NCBI GenBank assembly: GCA_002426495.1
Contig: DIQC01000101.1
Coordinates: 1-23,114, forward strand
Source of the DNA: Thermacetogenium sp. UBA5472
Lineage (GTDB): Bacteria > Bacillota > DSM-12270 > Thermacetogeniales > Thermacetogeniaceae
Direction: 5' to 3'
DNA length: 23,114 nt
Shown here in pieces: positions 13,424-22,943 of this stretch (the first letter of the stretch is position 1; every line of letters begins with the position of its first letter). The notes beneath the pieces were generated by a model. The model worked only from the letters and a program-made list of their open reading frames with translations, ran no database searches and had not been told where the DNA came from. Position numbers and translations under genes: made by a program.

Positions 13424-16261
13424 ATGTTGAGTTGGCAGACAAAAACCCTCTGGGCAAAGAAACCCAAAGGCAACGCAGATGAGCAATGGCTTCCTCTAGC
13501 AGTACATATGTCAGACGCCGCGGAAATTGCACGTTTATTGTGGCACCATTGGGTTCCTGCTTGTACTAAACGGGAAATTATTAATGGGCTGCAAATGGAG
13601 CAAAAAGGTGATTTTGATTCGGAAGATTCAGCCTTATCATGTTTTGTTTTCCTTGCAGCAACGCATGATTTCGGGAAGGCGACCCCTGCCTTTCAAGGGA
13701 AGTTTAGGGGTACGGATTTTGATGAGCAACTGCGTAAGCAAATAACTGATGCAGGGCTGCCGCTAACGGATAATATTCATCCTCGTGTAGCGAGGCATTA
13801 TTGGGCCTCGCAGCTCATTTTAGAAAGGCATGAGTTTTCTCGGAAATTAGCGGTAATTCTAGGCGGCCACCACGGACAGCCTCCAAGCCTTCAGAATTTG
13901 CATTGTCTTCGAGAAGGATACAAGAAGGACTTGGGCTGGGGTAAGGGACAAGAGGCTTGGGATAAGGCGCAGCAAGAATTTATGACATATGCGCTGACGC
14001 TTGCCGATGTATCGGAGCAGGAAGCGCAGTCCTGGCAACCGGACATCACAGCCCAGGTATTGCTCAGTGGATTGGTCATTATGGTGGACTGGATTGTAAG
14101 TAATGAAACATATTTCCCTCATATAGCTCTATATGAATGCGCTATGTCTTCCGCCGAGCGGGCAAATATTGCATGGAAACATCTCCGTCTGCCTGAATAC
14201 TGGAGCCCGGATAACGCTTACGAAGACAGTGATTTTTATAGAAACCGCTTTAATATAGATCCGCGTCCGGTACAGACTGCAGTTTTGGATTTATTTAAAA
14301 GGGTATTAAATCCCGGCATTGTGATAATAGAAGCGCCTATGGGGGAAGGGAAAACAGAAGCCGCACTTGCAGCTGCGGAACTAATGACAAACAGAACCGG
14401 TCGAAGTGGTGTGTTTTTTGCCTTACCAACTCAAGCAAGCGCTAATGGATTGTTTTTACGATTTTGCAGTTGGATAGAGAGGTTGGATGACGGTGTTGCA
14501 CACTCAGTAAAGCTTGCACATGGCAAGGCGGATCTCAATGAATTGTATAATAAAATTCCCAAGAGAACGGAAGAAATGGGTGATATTTGGGTGGGAGGTG
14601 AAGAGAGCGAAGAAACCGGCGATGATGCCATTATAGTACATGAATGGTTTTCCGGCCGCAAAAAAGGTATTCTTGCTGACTTTGTCATCGGTACCATCGA
14701 CCAGGTGCTTATGGGCAGCCTTAAACAAAAGCATCTGACACTAAGGCACCTGGGGCTTGCCAATAAAGTAGTGATTCTGGATGAATGCCATGCTTATGAT
14801 GCCTATATGAGCCAATATTTATATAAGGTCTTGAACTGGTTGGGTGCATATGGTGTGCCGGTGATTGTTCTTTCTGCAACTCTGCCCGGAGAAAAACGCC
14901 AGCAGCTGATTGAAGCCTACTTGAATAAAGAACGCTCATCTTTGCCAGAATACGATCCCATATTTGATAAAGAGAAACCTGAAATTCCGCCATTGCCTCT
15001 CTGGGCGACTACTTTAGGCTATCCAATTATTACATATACTGATGGCAGCAATATTGAGGATGTTTGTCAAAAAGATGTCACTGGTAAACAACGTTCGCTT
15101 AATGTTAAGCTGGATACTTTATCTACTGATGAGGAAATCATATCGAAGTTGGATGATTTACTTTCCGAGGGCGGGTGTGCCGGTCTTATTGTTAACACTG
15201 TAAAACGTGCTCAGAAAATAGCGCATGCGCTTAGCCAGCACTTTGGCGAAGAGCAAGTTCATCTCTTACATTCCCGTTTTCTTGCTGTGGATCGAGCGCA
15301 AAAAGAAAAAGAACTCTTTGCAAGACTAGGTGCTACTGGCGAACGTCCACAGCGCTGTATTGTCGTCGGTACACAGATATTTGAACAAAGCTGTGACCTG
15401 GATTTTGATGTATTAATCTCTGATATCTGTCCTATGGACTTGCTAATTCAACGCATCGGCCGCCTACACCGGCACCAGCGCAGGCGATCACCCAAATTGC
15501 ATCAGGCGCAGTGCTTTATTACCGGAGTGAGTGGTACTAGCTTTGATCGTGGTGCTGAAGCTGTTTATGGTAAATATCTGTTAATGAACACACGGGCGTT
15601 ACTTCCAACAAATATAAAGCTTCCCGATGACATTCCACACCTGGTGCAGGAGACCTATCGACCAGAGGGATTGTCGATGCCGACAGAATTACAAGATGAG
15701 TATAAGAAGTCACAAAGCGAGCATGAACAGCGAATAGCTAAGAAAATAACAAAGGCACGTGATTTTCAGATTTCTGATCCATATAACGGCTTGGGTGATC
15801 TGGTTGGTTGGTTGGATATGAAAATTGAGGACGATCCATCCGGTAAGCGTGGTGAGGCTACTGTACGTGATATAGAAGATTCACTGGAGGTGTTAGTTGT
15901 ACAGCAGCTTGGCAAGGAATATTTTATGCTGCCTTGGCTTGCCAAATTCAGAGGAGCAAAAATTCCTACAGACACACCCCCGAATACGAAGCTTGCCCGG
16001 GCGATGGCTGAATGCAGCATACAACTTCCTCGTGAGCTGTGTTGGAATTTGGACAAGCCTATTGAAGAACTAGAGAAAATATCGCTGCATGACTTGCGTG
16101 TGTGGCAGCAGTCATCCTGGCTCAAGGGAGAATTATTCTTGGTACTCGATGAGCAGCTTAGTACAGAGCTGTGCGGGTATCATTTGCAATACGATCAGAG
16201 CTATGGGTTGCTTTCGAAGAAAATTGAAGAGGGGGATGTGAGTGCAGGAGGAAACATTTAA
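13424..16261 (+). CDS. cas3: Cas3, type I-E CRISPR helicase-nuclease
   Basis: A 945-aa protein with an N-terminal HD nuclease and a C-terminal SF2 helicase. HD part: H28, THDFGKATPAFQ with H81-D82, and GGHHGQPP at about 149-150. Helicase part: Walker A APMGEGKTEAA (K310), DECH box ILDECHAYDAY (453-456), motif III SATLP (484) and motif VI QRIGRLHRHQR near 677; the tail is the Cas3 C-terminal domain. It is recruited by Cascade at an R-loop, then nicks and reels in the target strand. ATG at 13424 follows GGAGG with 7-nt spacing. It is the first gene of the cas operon and overlaps cse1 by 20 bp, showing tight translational coupling. All catalytic motifs look intact. Confidence 0.96.
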   Translation: MLSWQTKTLWAKKPKGNADEQWLPLAVHMSDAAEIARLLWHHWVPACTKREIINGLQMEQKGDFDSEDSALSCFVFLAATHDFGKATPAFQGKFRGTDFDEQLRKQITDAGLPLTDNIHPRVARHYWASQLILERHEFSRKLAVILGGHHGQPPSLQNLHCLREGYKKDLGWGKGQEAWDKAQQEFMTYALTLADVSEQEAQSWQPDITAQVLLSGLVIMVDWIVSNETYFPHIALYECAMSSAERANIAWKHLRLPEYWSPDNAYEDSDFYRNRFNIDPRPVQTAVLDLFKRVLNPGIVIIEAPMGEGKTEAALAAAELMTNRTGRSGVFFALPTQASANGLFLRFCSWIERLDDGVAHSVKLAHGKADLNELYNKIPKRTEEMGDIWVGGEESEETGDDAIIVHEWFSGRKKGILADFVIGTIDQVLMGSLKQKHLTLRHLGLANKVVILDECHAYDAYMSQYLYKVLNWLGAYGVPVIVLSATLPGEKRQQLIEAYLNKERSSLPEYDPIFDKEKPEIPPLPLWATTLGYPIITYTDGSNIEDVCQKDVTGKQRSLNVKLDTLSTDEEIISKLDDLLSEGGCAGLIVNTVKRAQKIAHALSQHFGEEQVHLLHSRFLAVDRAQKEKELFARLGATGERPQRCIVVGTQIFEQSCDLDFDVLISDICPMDLLIQRIGRLHRHQRRRSPKLHQAQCFITGVSGTSFDRGAEAVYGKYLLMNTRALLPTNIKLPDDIPHLVQETYRPEGLSMPTELQDEYKKSQSEHEQRIAKKITKARDFQISDPYNGLGDLVGWLDMKIEDDPSGKRGEATVRDIEDSLEVLVVQQLGKEYFMLPWLAKFRGAKIPTDTPPNTKLARAMAECSIQLPRELCWNLDKPIEELEKISLHDLRVWQQSSWLKGELFLVLDEQLSTELCGYHLQYDQSYGLLSKKIEEGDVSAGGNI

Positions 16262-17885
16262 CTTACTGTATGAACCGTGGATTTTAGTGCTAAATCTGGA
16301 AGGAGAAACAGAAGAGGTATCTTTGTTGACCGTGTTGGAACGTGCCCATGAATTCCGTGGGCTTGCAGGAGAACTTCCAACTCAGGACATAGCACTCCTG
16401 AGGCTGATACTGGCAACGCTATATGCGACCTTCACCAGAGTTGATGTACAGGGAAACCAAAAGCCCATCAAAAATGCCTCGGAAGCATTGGAACGATGGC
16501 AACGCCTGTGGGAATTCAAGCGTTTCCCGATTGAACCAATAAAAACACGTTTATGCCATTATGAAGAACGCTTCTATCTTTTTCATCCGGAGCGGCCGTT
16601 TTATCAAGTAGCGGGGCTGCATGAGAAAAACGGGAAACGCAATACAATTGCTCAGATAGTTTCTGATGTTCCAAGTAGGGTTGAACGACGATTTATTAGC
16701 ATGAAAAGCGGAAAGAATGCAGAATGTCTATCTTTTTCAGAAGCAGCACGTTGGTTGGTCTCAATGCAAGCATGGGACTATGCGGGGAAAAAGGCATCGG
16801 TTGTTGGCGGAAGCCCCAATGGCGGTGGCACAGGGTGGTTGGGGAAAATCGGAGTAGTATACCCAGTTTCGCACACATTGTTTGAAACCCTTATGCTAAA
16901 TTTTGTTTTACTCAAATCTGACAAAAGCCTTTTGCCTTACGGTTCACCAACATGGGAAGAAGAACAATTGCCAACTGCGGAGAAAATAGAACGCCGGCCA
17001 AAGGGATATTGCGAACTGTTGACCTGGCAGTCACGCCGGGTGCTTTTATTTACTGCAGAAGGAAATGATTCTTCCTTGGTTACGGGGGTTTTATATTCTT
17101 ATGGTGATGTCTTCCAAACTCCGGACATGTTTATTGAGCAGATGACGGGCTGGCACGTGAGTAAACAAGGTGACACCAAGGGCCATTTTATTCCTAACAG
17201 GCACCAAAAGGAGCGAAGCCTCTGGCGTGACCTCAGCTCAATCCTGCCACAAGCAGCAAATAGTGCAGATGCTAATTATAATCCTGGTGTTATCCAATGG
17301 CTTGTTTTGCTTAAAGAACGAAAAGTGATACCTAATGAAATTATTCAGCTGTGTGCGGTTGGATTCCATTATGGTGCTATGGATGCAAAAGTTGAGGCAA
17401 TGACAGCAGATATGCTCTCAATACATACTGGAATCTTTACTCAACTGGGTTCTGAGTGGGTGTCCAGAATTACCAGTAATCTACAATTAACCGATAATTG
17501 TGTCAACCAGCTTTTCTTCCTGGCTACTGATTTGGCTAAAGCCTCCGGAGACAGCGATAGTTCACATCATAAAGCTGGAGAGGGTATCTGTAGCGCTGCA
17601 AAAGCTGAAGCCTATTTCCGTCTGGATATGCCATTTCGCAGATGGCTCGCTGATATCGATCCCGCACAATCGGATATGGACGAAGCCGAACAAGTTTGGA
17701 AAGATACTGTCAAGCGGGTTCTCCTGCAACTTGGGGAAGAGATGACACATCAGTTTGGAGAAAAAGCTATCATAGGCCGATGGGTGAAAAACAAAAATGG
17801 CTCAAAAGAAAAGCTTTACACCGCACCTGCTGCATTGTTAAAATTTAACTCCAAAATCAAACGTACAATAGAGAAAGGAGGTTGA
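16242..17885 (+). CDS. casA: Cse1 (CasA), large subunit of type I-E Cascade
   Basis: A 547-aa protein starting MQEETFNLLYEPWILVLNLE, the conserved opening of Cse1/CasA, followed by LPTQDIALLRLILATLYATF. It is the large subunit that reads the PAM, opens the target duplex and docks Cas3. Downstream segments (FYLFHPERPFYQVAGL, GGSPNGGGTGWLGK, LLTWQSRRVLLF) fit the family, as does the C-terminal helical bundle. It begins with GTG inside the end of cas3; GAGGGGG lies 6 nt upstream, which decides the start. It is slightly longer than the E. coli protein (about 500 aa). Confidence 0.94.
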   Translation: MQEETFNLLYEPWILVLNLEGETEEVSLLTVLERAHEFRGLAGELPTQDIALLRLILATLYATFTRVDVQGNQKPIKNASEALERWQRLWEFKRFPIEPIKTRLCHYEERFYLFHPERPFYQVAGLHEKNGKRNTIAQIVSDVPSRVERRFISMKSGKNAECLSFSEAARWLVSMQAWDYAGKKASVVGGSPNGGGTGWLGKIGVVYPVSHTLFETLMLNFVLLKSDKSLLPYGSPTWEEEQLPTAEKIERRPKGYCELLTWQSRRVLLFTAEGNDSSLVTGVLYSYGDVFQTPDMFIEQMTGWHVSKQGDTKGHFIPNRHQKERSLWRDLSSILPQAANSADANYNPGVIQWLVLLKERKVIPNEIIQLCAVGFHYGAMDAKVEAMTADMLSIHTGIFTQLGSEWVSRITSNLQLTDNCVNQLFFLATDLAKASGDSDSSHHKAGEGICSAAKAEAYFRLDMPFRRWLADIDPAQSDMDEAEQVWKDTVKRVLLQLGEEMTHQFGEKAIIGRWVKNKNGSKEKLYTAPAALLKFNSKIKRTIEKGG

Positions 17886-17889
17886 GAAT

Positions 17890-18522
17890 ATGGGAAAAAA
17901 GCAAGGAAATCAGGCCTACCAAATCAAAAGGCTAACCCAGCAGAAAGTAGAACGCCTTTCAGTGGAAGGCCCATGGAGCCGAGCTATGCTGGCTAAGCTG
18001 CGCAGGGGAATTGGTAAGCAGCCGGGGGAATTACCCGAGCTGTTTGAAATTTTGTTTATGGATATGCCGGAAGAACTTTATGGCATAGGTGATGAGCCCA
18101 GTTACGCTGAGTGGGCGATTTACACATCGCTGACGCTGTTTGCATTGCATCAGCAGGGTAAAGACCGGCCTATGAGCATCGGTGGAAAAATCGAAGGCAA
18201 AAACACAGGCAATTCTTTAGGTGCTGCCGTAGGTACCCTGGTGAAACAAGATAAAGAGCGTGAGCCTGCTATCAAACGGCGCTTTGATGCTGTTCTGACT
18301 GCTAACGAATTTACTGAGTTTGCATATCACGCTCGTGGTCTAATTCAACTGCTCAGGGGTGGGGATATTACCCTGGACTATCCCCGTTTAGCCGAGGATT
18401 TGTATCGGTATCAGTTCGATGAAAATAGGAATCGAATCCGACTACGCTGGGGCGAGGACTATTATCGCGTCGCACACCTAAGTACTGAAAATGCTGAGAA
18501 AGAAAATGGAGGGGTTTTGTAA
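17890..18522 (+). CDS. casB: Cse2 (CasB), small subunit of type I-E Cascade
   Basis: A 210-aa basic helical protein that forms a dimer in the belly of Cascade and holds the displaced strand. Recognisable parts are GPWSRAMLAKLRRGIGKQPG near the start, then WAIYTSLTLFALHQQG, KRRFDAVLTANEFTEFAYHA and LDYPRLAEDLYRYQF. It begins 4 bp after cse1, with AAAGGAGG upstream overlapping the end of that gene, and its stop codon overlaps the cas7 start by one base. Position and motifs together make the call firm. Confidence 0.92.
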   Translation: MGKKQGNQAYQIKRLTQQKVERLSVEGPWSRAMLAKLRRGIGKQPGELPELFEILFMDMPEELYGIGDEPSYAEWAIYTSLTLFALHQQGKDRPMSIGGKIEGKNTGNSLGAAVGTLVKQDKEREPAIKRRFDAVLTANEFTEFAYHARGLIQLLRGGDITLDYPRLAEDLYRYQFDENRNRIRLRWGEDYYRVAHLSTENAEKENGGVL

Positions 18523-19613
18523 TGAATAGTCCGAAAAATCGTGTTTTTGTAGATATTCATGTGATTCAGTCTCTGCCGCCGAGTTGTGTCAATCGAGATG
18601 ATACCGGCAGCCCCAAGACGGCTATATACGGCGGTGTGCGTCGTGCTCGGGTTTCTTCTCAAGCTTGGAAACGTGCTATGCGGGAGATGTTTAAAGAGTA
18701 TTTCAATGAGAGTGAATTAAGTGAGCGTACAAAGAAAATTGTTGAGAAGGTCGTAGATCAAATTTGTAATTTGCATAGTATCAGTAAAGAAGAGGCCATG
18801 CCATTAGCCGAAAAAATCATCAAGCGGGCAGGAGTCAGCACCAAGGATTCTGAAGCAAAAGCTCTCTTTTTCATGAGTAACAAGCAGGCAGAAAATATGG
18901 CACACATGGCTCTCAAGGATCCTCTTCCAGGGAAAAAAGAGGTGCAGCAGGCACTGAATGAGGGTAATGGTGTTGATATTTCACTATTTGGTCGTATGGT
19001 GGCTGATGATCCGGCATTGAATACTGATGCTTCCGCCCAGGTAGCCCATGCGATTTCAACTCACAAGGTAGAAAATGAATACGACTATTATACGGCTATG
19101 GACGACCGCTCGCCTGAGGATCAGGCCGGTGCCGGCATGATCGGGACCATCGAATTTAATTCATCCACCATATACCGGTATGCAACTGTTGCAGCGCATG
19201 ACTTGAATAAGAACCTCGGTGATATTGATGCTGCGACAAAAGCCGTCAGAGAATTTATCCGTGCCTTTGTCTGCTCCATGCCCACCGGCAAACAGAATAC
19301 GTTTGCCAATGGGACTCCGCCATATGCGGTGATGGTTGCTTTTCGCCGTGACCAGCCTGTCAATTTGGTGGGCGCATTTGAGACCCCTGTCAAGGCAGGG
19401 GAAGGTGGTTACCAGAGAGAATCGACAGAAATGTTGGCAAATTATACGCAGACTGTGTATGAAAAATTTTTTACTGAACCAGAGAATGCTTTTGTGACAG
19501 CTATCAACGATGAGCTTTCTGGTTTAGGTGATTCAATTAAGTTTTCCGAGCTTTTAACAAGGACTGAGGTAGTTGTACGTAGTTTATTGCAAGAGGCTGA
19601 GGTACAGGCATGA
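18522..19613 (+). CDS. casC: Cas7 (Cse4/CasC), Cascade backbone subunit
   Basis: A 363-aa RAMP-fold protein of the Cse4/CasC family, present in six copies along the crRNA. The family start is clear: FVDIHVIQSLPPSCVNRDDT, then SPKTAIYGGVRRARVSSQAW and KRAMREMF. Later motifs include LFGRMVADDPALNTDASAQV (thumb region), AHAISTHKVENEYDYYTAMD and GAGMIGTIEFNSSTIYRYAT, and GKQNTFANGTPPYAVMV. ATG at 18522 shares one base with the cse2 stop and has GGAGGGG 8-9 nt upstream. It overlaps cas5 by 4 bp (ATGA). Confidence 0.95.
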   Translation: MNSPKNRVFVDIHVIQSLPPSCVNRDDTGSPKTAIYGGVRRARVSSQAWKRAMREMFKEYFNESELSERTKKIVEKVVDQICNLHSISKEEAMPLAEKIIKRAGVSTKDSEAKALFFMSNKQAENMAHMALKDPLPGKKEVQQALNEGNGVDISLFGRMVADDPALNTDASAQVAHAISTHKVENEYDYYTAMDDRSPEDQAGAGMIGTIEFNSSTIYRYATVAAHDLNKNLGDIDAATKAVREFIRAFVCSMPTGKQNTFANGTPPYAVMVAFRRDQPVNLVGAFETPVKAGEGGYQRESTEMLANYTQTVYEKFFTEPENAFVTAINDELSGLGDSIKFSELLTRTEVVVRSLLQEAEVQA

Positions 19614-20368
19614 GTACTTTATTGCTACGTCTAGCAGCACCCTTACAGTCCTGGGGTGTTGCCAGTAAATTCGATACCCGTGATACCGCAAGAGAGCCAA
19701 CCAAAAGCGGAGTGATCGGTTTGTTGGCTGCAGCCTTGGGACGTAGCCGCACAGAAAGTTTGGACGAACTGAAGGAGCTTTACTTCGGAGTGCGTATTGA
19801 CCAGCCAGGAATATTATTGCGAGATTATCATACTGCACAGCAAAAAAGGAAAGGGGCATCCTTTGTCACAACACGTTATTATTTGGCTGATGCAGTATTT
19901 CTTGTTGGATTAGAGGGTGAAGCAAAATTCCTGCAAAAGCTAGCTGTAGCTTTGCGAAATCCGGTTTTTCCGCTGTACTTAGGGCGACGCTCTTGTCCGC
20001 CGGAAGGTAAGCTGGTACTGGGACTACGAAACTTGTCTCTTCAGCAAGCTCTTATAAAAGAGCGCTGGCTTGCCAGCGAATGGTATCAAAATAAGTTAAA
20101 AAGAGAGCTAAAATGGCAACAAGATAAAGAAAACAAACAACAAAATAAACAGCTAGAACCGATCAAGTTAACTATCGTTTGTGATGCACAACCGAATGCA
20201 CCGGGCGCATTTTTGCGGCGGGACTTACCGGTTTCTTTTGACCAGCGACATCGTCAGTACGCCTTTCGTATGGTCATAGATACTGCTGATGCGGTGACTA
20301 TCCTGACACCACAACCCACTGCAGAGCTGCCGACAGAACATGATGCGATGGCCGGATGGGGGGATTGA
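19610..20368 (+). CDS. casD: Cas5e (CasD), crRNA 5'-handle binding subunit
   Basis: A 252-aa protein with the Cas5 N-terminal motif MSTLLLRLAAPLQSWGVASK, then FDTRDTAREPTKSGVIGLLA, which contacts the 5' handle of the crRNA and caps the Cas7 filament. YLGRRSCPPEG is the conserved Cas5e beta-hairpin motif, and LPVSFDQRHRQYAFR near the end also fits. A Lys/Gln-rich insert (residues about 162-182, LKRELKWQQDKENKQQNKQ) looks like a flexible loop. ATGA overlap with cas7; GAGG lies 7 nt upstream. Confidence 0.94.
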   Translation: MSTLLLRLAAPLQSWGVASKFDTRDTAREPTKSGVIGLLAAALGRSRTESLDELKELYFGVRIDQPGILLRDYHTAQQKRKGASFVTTRYYLADAVFLVGLEGEAKFLQKLAVALRNPVFPLYLGRRSCPPEGKLVLGLRNLSLQQALIKERWLASEWYQNKLKRELKWQQDKENKQQNKQLEPIKLTIVCDAQPNAPGAFLRRDLPVSFDQRHRQYAFRMVIDTADAVTILTPQPTAELPTEHDAMAGWGD

Positions 20369-20374
20369 TGGATT

Positions 20375-21037
20375 ATGTATTTGTCACGAATCGAACTGAA
20401 TACACGCAGGAAAGACACGATGGTTGCTCTGGCTTCACCTGAGAGGCTGCACGCTACAGTAGAAAGTGGTTTTCCATCTAGTGCGGACAAAAAATTCCGA
20501 AACCTTTGGCGTATTGATAGGTTGGGTAATGTACTGTATCTCCTTGTGCTCAGTGATGGAAAGCCAGATTTTACTCACATTGTGGAACAATTTGGCTGGC
20601 CAGGTGCTGAACAGAAATGGGAAACCAAAGACTATGCTCCTCTGCTGGGGCGTATTGAATTAGGGCAAAAATGGCAGTTTAGACTACGCGCTAACCCAGT
20701 ACATAGCGTCAAGCAACCCAGTAATTCACAAGCTCAGAAACCTACAAAGCGCGGCAAGGTATATGCCCATGTTACCGTGCAGCAGCAAGAACAATGGTTG
20801 CTTGATCGTGCAGCAAAATATGGCTTCAGTCTGCAGGAAAGTTCATTTCGTGTTGTGCAGCAAGAAGTGAAGAAGTTCCAGCGTCAACGCAACCCAGTGA
20901 CATTGGGTATAGCGACCTTCGAAGGTATTCTGGAGGTAGAGGATGTGGCGTTGTTTCTCCGCACACTAATCTGTGGAATAGGACGAGCAAAGGCCTATGG
21001 TTGTGGTTTGTTGACCATTACCAGGGTGTCGTCATGA
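20375..21037 (+). CDS. casE: Cas6e (CasE), CRISPR repeat endoribonuclease
   Basis: A 220-aa RAMP endonuclease that cuts the array transcript at the base of the repeat hairpin and stays on the crRNA 3' end. His26 in ASPERLHATVESGFP is at the position of the catalytic His26 of T. thermophilus Cse3, and LWRIDRLGNVLYLLVLS is the family's second signature. The glycine-rich C-terminal loop is ICGIGRAKAYGCGLLTI. It starts 6 bp after cas5 (GGGGGG about 11 nt upstream, a weak site) and its stop overlaps the cas1 start (ATGA). The matching CCCCGC/GCGGGG stem is present in the repeats. Confidence 0.94.
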   Translation: MYLSRIELNTRRKDTMVALASPERLHATVESGFPSSADKKFRNLWRIDRLGNVLYLLVLSDGKPDFTHIVEQFGWPGAEQKWETKDYAPLLGRIELGQKWQFRLRANPVHSVKQPSNSQAQKPTKRGKVYAHVTVQQQEQWLLDRAAKYGFSLQESSFRVVQQEVKKFQRQRNPVTLGIATFEGILEVEDVALFLRTLICGIGRAKAYGCGLLTITRVSS

Positions 21038-22056
21038 GTAAGAGTCCAGGAATGGAGCGGCCCGAGCTCCAGGCTTTGCCTACTATGCGGGAGCGGATCT
21101 CGTTTTTATATTTAGAACGTTGTTTAGTTAGTCGGCAGGACAATGCTATTACTGTTACCGATATGCGTGGCACGGTACATGTACCGGCCGCTTCACTCAG
21201 TGTAATCTTGCTAGGTCCGGGCACCAATGTATCGCACCGTGCGATGGAGCTTATCGGTGATACTGGTGCCAGTGTGATTTGGGTAGGGGAGCATGGGGTG
21301 CGGTATTATGCGCATGGACGTCCGTTGACTCATTCCTCCAGATTGTTGATCGCACAGGCAGCACTAGTTTCTAATACGCGTAGTCGCTTGGCAGTTGCCC
21401 GCCGCATGTATGCTATGCGTTTTGCAGATGAAGATGTCTCTCAGCTAACCATGCAACAGCTGCGCGGACGGGAGGGGGCAAGAGTACGCGCTGTTTACCG
21501 CCAAGCCTCTAAAAAAACCGGAGTTCCTTGGGACAAGCGGCAATATAATCCGGATGATTTTACCGCTAGCGATCCAGTAAATATGGCACTTTCCGCTGCG
21601 CATGCCTGTCTTTACGGTGTGGCGCACAGCATAATTACGGCACTGGGATGTGCACCTGGTCTCGGTTTTATTCACACAGGTCACGAGCGATCCTTTGTAT
21701 ATGATATTGCTGATCTTTATAAAGCGGAAATTACCATTCCAATTGCATTTGAGGTAGCAGCAAAGCAACCTGCAGATATCGGTGCGGTGACCCGGCGTGC
21801 AGTGCGTGATGCCGTTTCCGACGGTAAAATCTTAGAGTGTATGGTCAAGGATATTCGTGAATTGCTTTTGGGGATTGCGGCGGATGGTTCGCCGCAGGAT
21901 GTGCCACAAATTGAAACCAATGTTTTACAGCTCTGGGATGATAAGAACGGCTTTGCGAAAAACGCTGTTTCTTATGGGAAAGAATTGGATGAGCTGAATA
22001 CTGAGGAGACGGAATTGACAGAGGGCTATGGCAAGCTGTTTGAGGATGAACCATGA
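21034..22056 (+). CDS. cas1: Cas1e integrase
   Basis: Type I-E Cas1 of 340 aa; with Cas2 it inserts new spacers at the leader end. I chose the ATG at 21034 (ATGA overlap with the cas6e stop, AGGG 7 nt upstream) over the open frame from 21001, because MRERISFLYLERCLVSRQDN near residue 20 then sits as in other Cas1e proteins. Catalytic residues are present with E. coli-like spacing: E147 (RGREGARVR), H214 (GFIHTG), D224 and D227 (FVYDIADLYK); the 10- and 13-residue distances from His equal E. coli H208-D218-D221. The 3' end overlaps cas2 by 4 bp. Confidence 0.95.
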   Translation: MSKSPGMERPELQALPTMRERISFLYLERCLVSRQDNAITVTDMRGTVHVPAASLSVILLGPGTNVSHRAMELIGDTGASVIWVGEHGVRYYAHGRPLTHSSRLLIAQAALVSNTRSRLAVARRMYAMRFADEDVSQLTMQQLRGREGARVRAVYRQASKKTGVPWDKRQYNPDDFTASDPVNMALSAAHACLYGVAHSIITALGCAPGLGFIHTGHERSFVYDIADLYKAEITIPIAFEVAAKQPADIGAVTRRAVRDAVSDGKILECMVKDIRELLLGIAADGSPQDVPQIETNVLQLWDDKNGFAKNAVSYGKELDELNTEETELTEGYGKLFEDEP

Positions 22057-22943
22057 TTGTTATCACAATGACAGACTGTCCTATTGGTTTACGCGGCGAC
22101 TTGACCAAATGGCTGCTGGAAGTCAGTCCAGGAGTATTTGTGGGACAAGTCAGCGCAAGGGTGCGGGATCATATATGGAAGCGCATCAAGGAAACCACCA
22201 AAAAAGGCAGGGCGACAATGGTGTTTAGTACAAACAATGAACAGCGACTGGATTTCCGCTCCCATAATAGCACATGGGAGCCTATTGGTTTCGACGGTAT
22301 TAAGCTGATGCTACGACCGAGCCCTTCTCGCATTAAGCAATTGGGGGAGCTTCGTATGGGTTTTAGTAAAGCGAGTAAAAGGCAGATAGCAAAGCGCTCC
22401 GCTAAACAGCGAGGCATTACTTTTCCTGACACTTATGTGGTAATCGATGTTGAAACCAGCGGTCTTAATCCTGAAGAGCATGAAATCATAGAGCTTGGAG
22501 CTATTTTGGTGGAAGCGCATTGTATTAAGGAACGATTTTCGCTGCTTGTACGGCCACAGGCAGCCATTACATCGCAAATCGAAGTGATTACCGGCATCAC
22601 AAACGCCATTCTGGAAAAAGAGGGCGTAGAGATTTCCTTGGCGATGCAGCGATTTATCGCCTTATTGCGTGATTTGCCTGTAGTATCACACAATGTGGAT
22701 TTCGACTATAGCTTTCTACGCAAGGCTTGCGCCGTCTGTGATATGCCTTTGCTTTCCAATCGCAGTATCGATACCCTGACACTTTCCCGAAGGAAGGTTA
22801 AAAAGGTAGATAATTACAAGTTAAGTACCTTGGCAGCTCATTTTGCAATCGCGACTACACAAATTCACCGTAGTCTTGCTGATTGTGAAATAACCTATTA
22901 TCTCTATGAGAAACTGATAAATTTAGACATTTCTAGCCAGTGA
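22053..22943 (+). CDS. cas2: Cas2e fused to a DEDDh (DnaQ-like) 3'-5' exonuclease
   Basis: A 296-aa fusion. Residues 1 to about 95 are Cas2e (MIVITMTDCPIGLRGDLTKW, VGQVSARVRDHIWKRI, then WEPIGFDGIKLMLRPSPSRI). A basic linker (about 96-125, FSKASKRQIAKRSAKQRG) leads to a complete DnaQ-type exonuclease: ExoI VIDVETSG (D132, E134), ExoII SHNVDFDYSFL (D218), ExoIII HRSLADCEIT (H272, D277). All four acidic residues and the His of DEDDh are kept, so it should be active. Such Cas2-DnaQ fusions are known in some type I-E systems, where the exonuclease trims prespacer 3' overhangs before integration; stand-alone DnaQ/ExoT does this job in E. coli. ATGA overlap with cas1; GAGG lies 7 nt upstream. The stop is 29 bp before the first repeat. 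Confidence 0.95.
   Translation: MIVITMTDCPIGLRGDLTKWLLEVSPGVFVGQVSARVRDHIWKRIKETTKKGRATMVFSTNNEQRLDFRSHNSTWEPIGFDGIKLMLRPSPSRIKQLGELRMGFSKASKRQIAKRSAKQRGITFPDTYVVIDVETSGLNPEEHEIIELGAILVEAHCIKERFSLLVRPQAAITSQIEVITGITNAILEKEGVEISLAMQRFIALLRDLPVVSHNVDFDYSFLRKACAVCDMPLLSNRSIDTLTLSRRKVKKVDNYKLSTLAAHFAIATTQIHRSLADCEITYYLYEKLINLDISSQ

Noticed and set aside
13390..13424. GCATCCCC...GGAGG before cas3 as a stray CRISPR repeat
   Set aside because: It shares only a few bases with the repeat at 22973; the GGAGG is the cas3 ribosome binding site.
13347..13532. 61-aa minus-strand ORF over the cas3 start
   Set aside because: Antisense to the start of cas3 and AT-rich upstream DNA; no ribosome binding site.
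21001..21033. Upstream start for cas1
   Set aside because: It would overlap cas6e by 37 bp and add 11 non-conserved residues; the ATGA overlap at 21034 is the usual arrangement.
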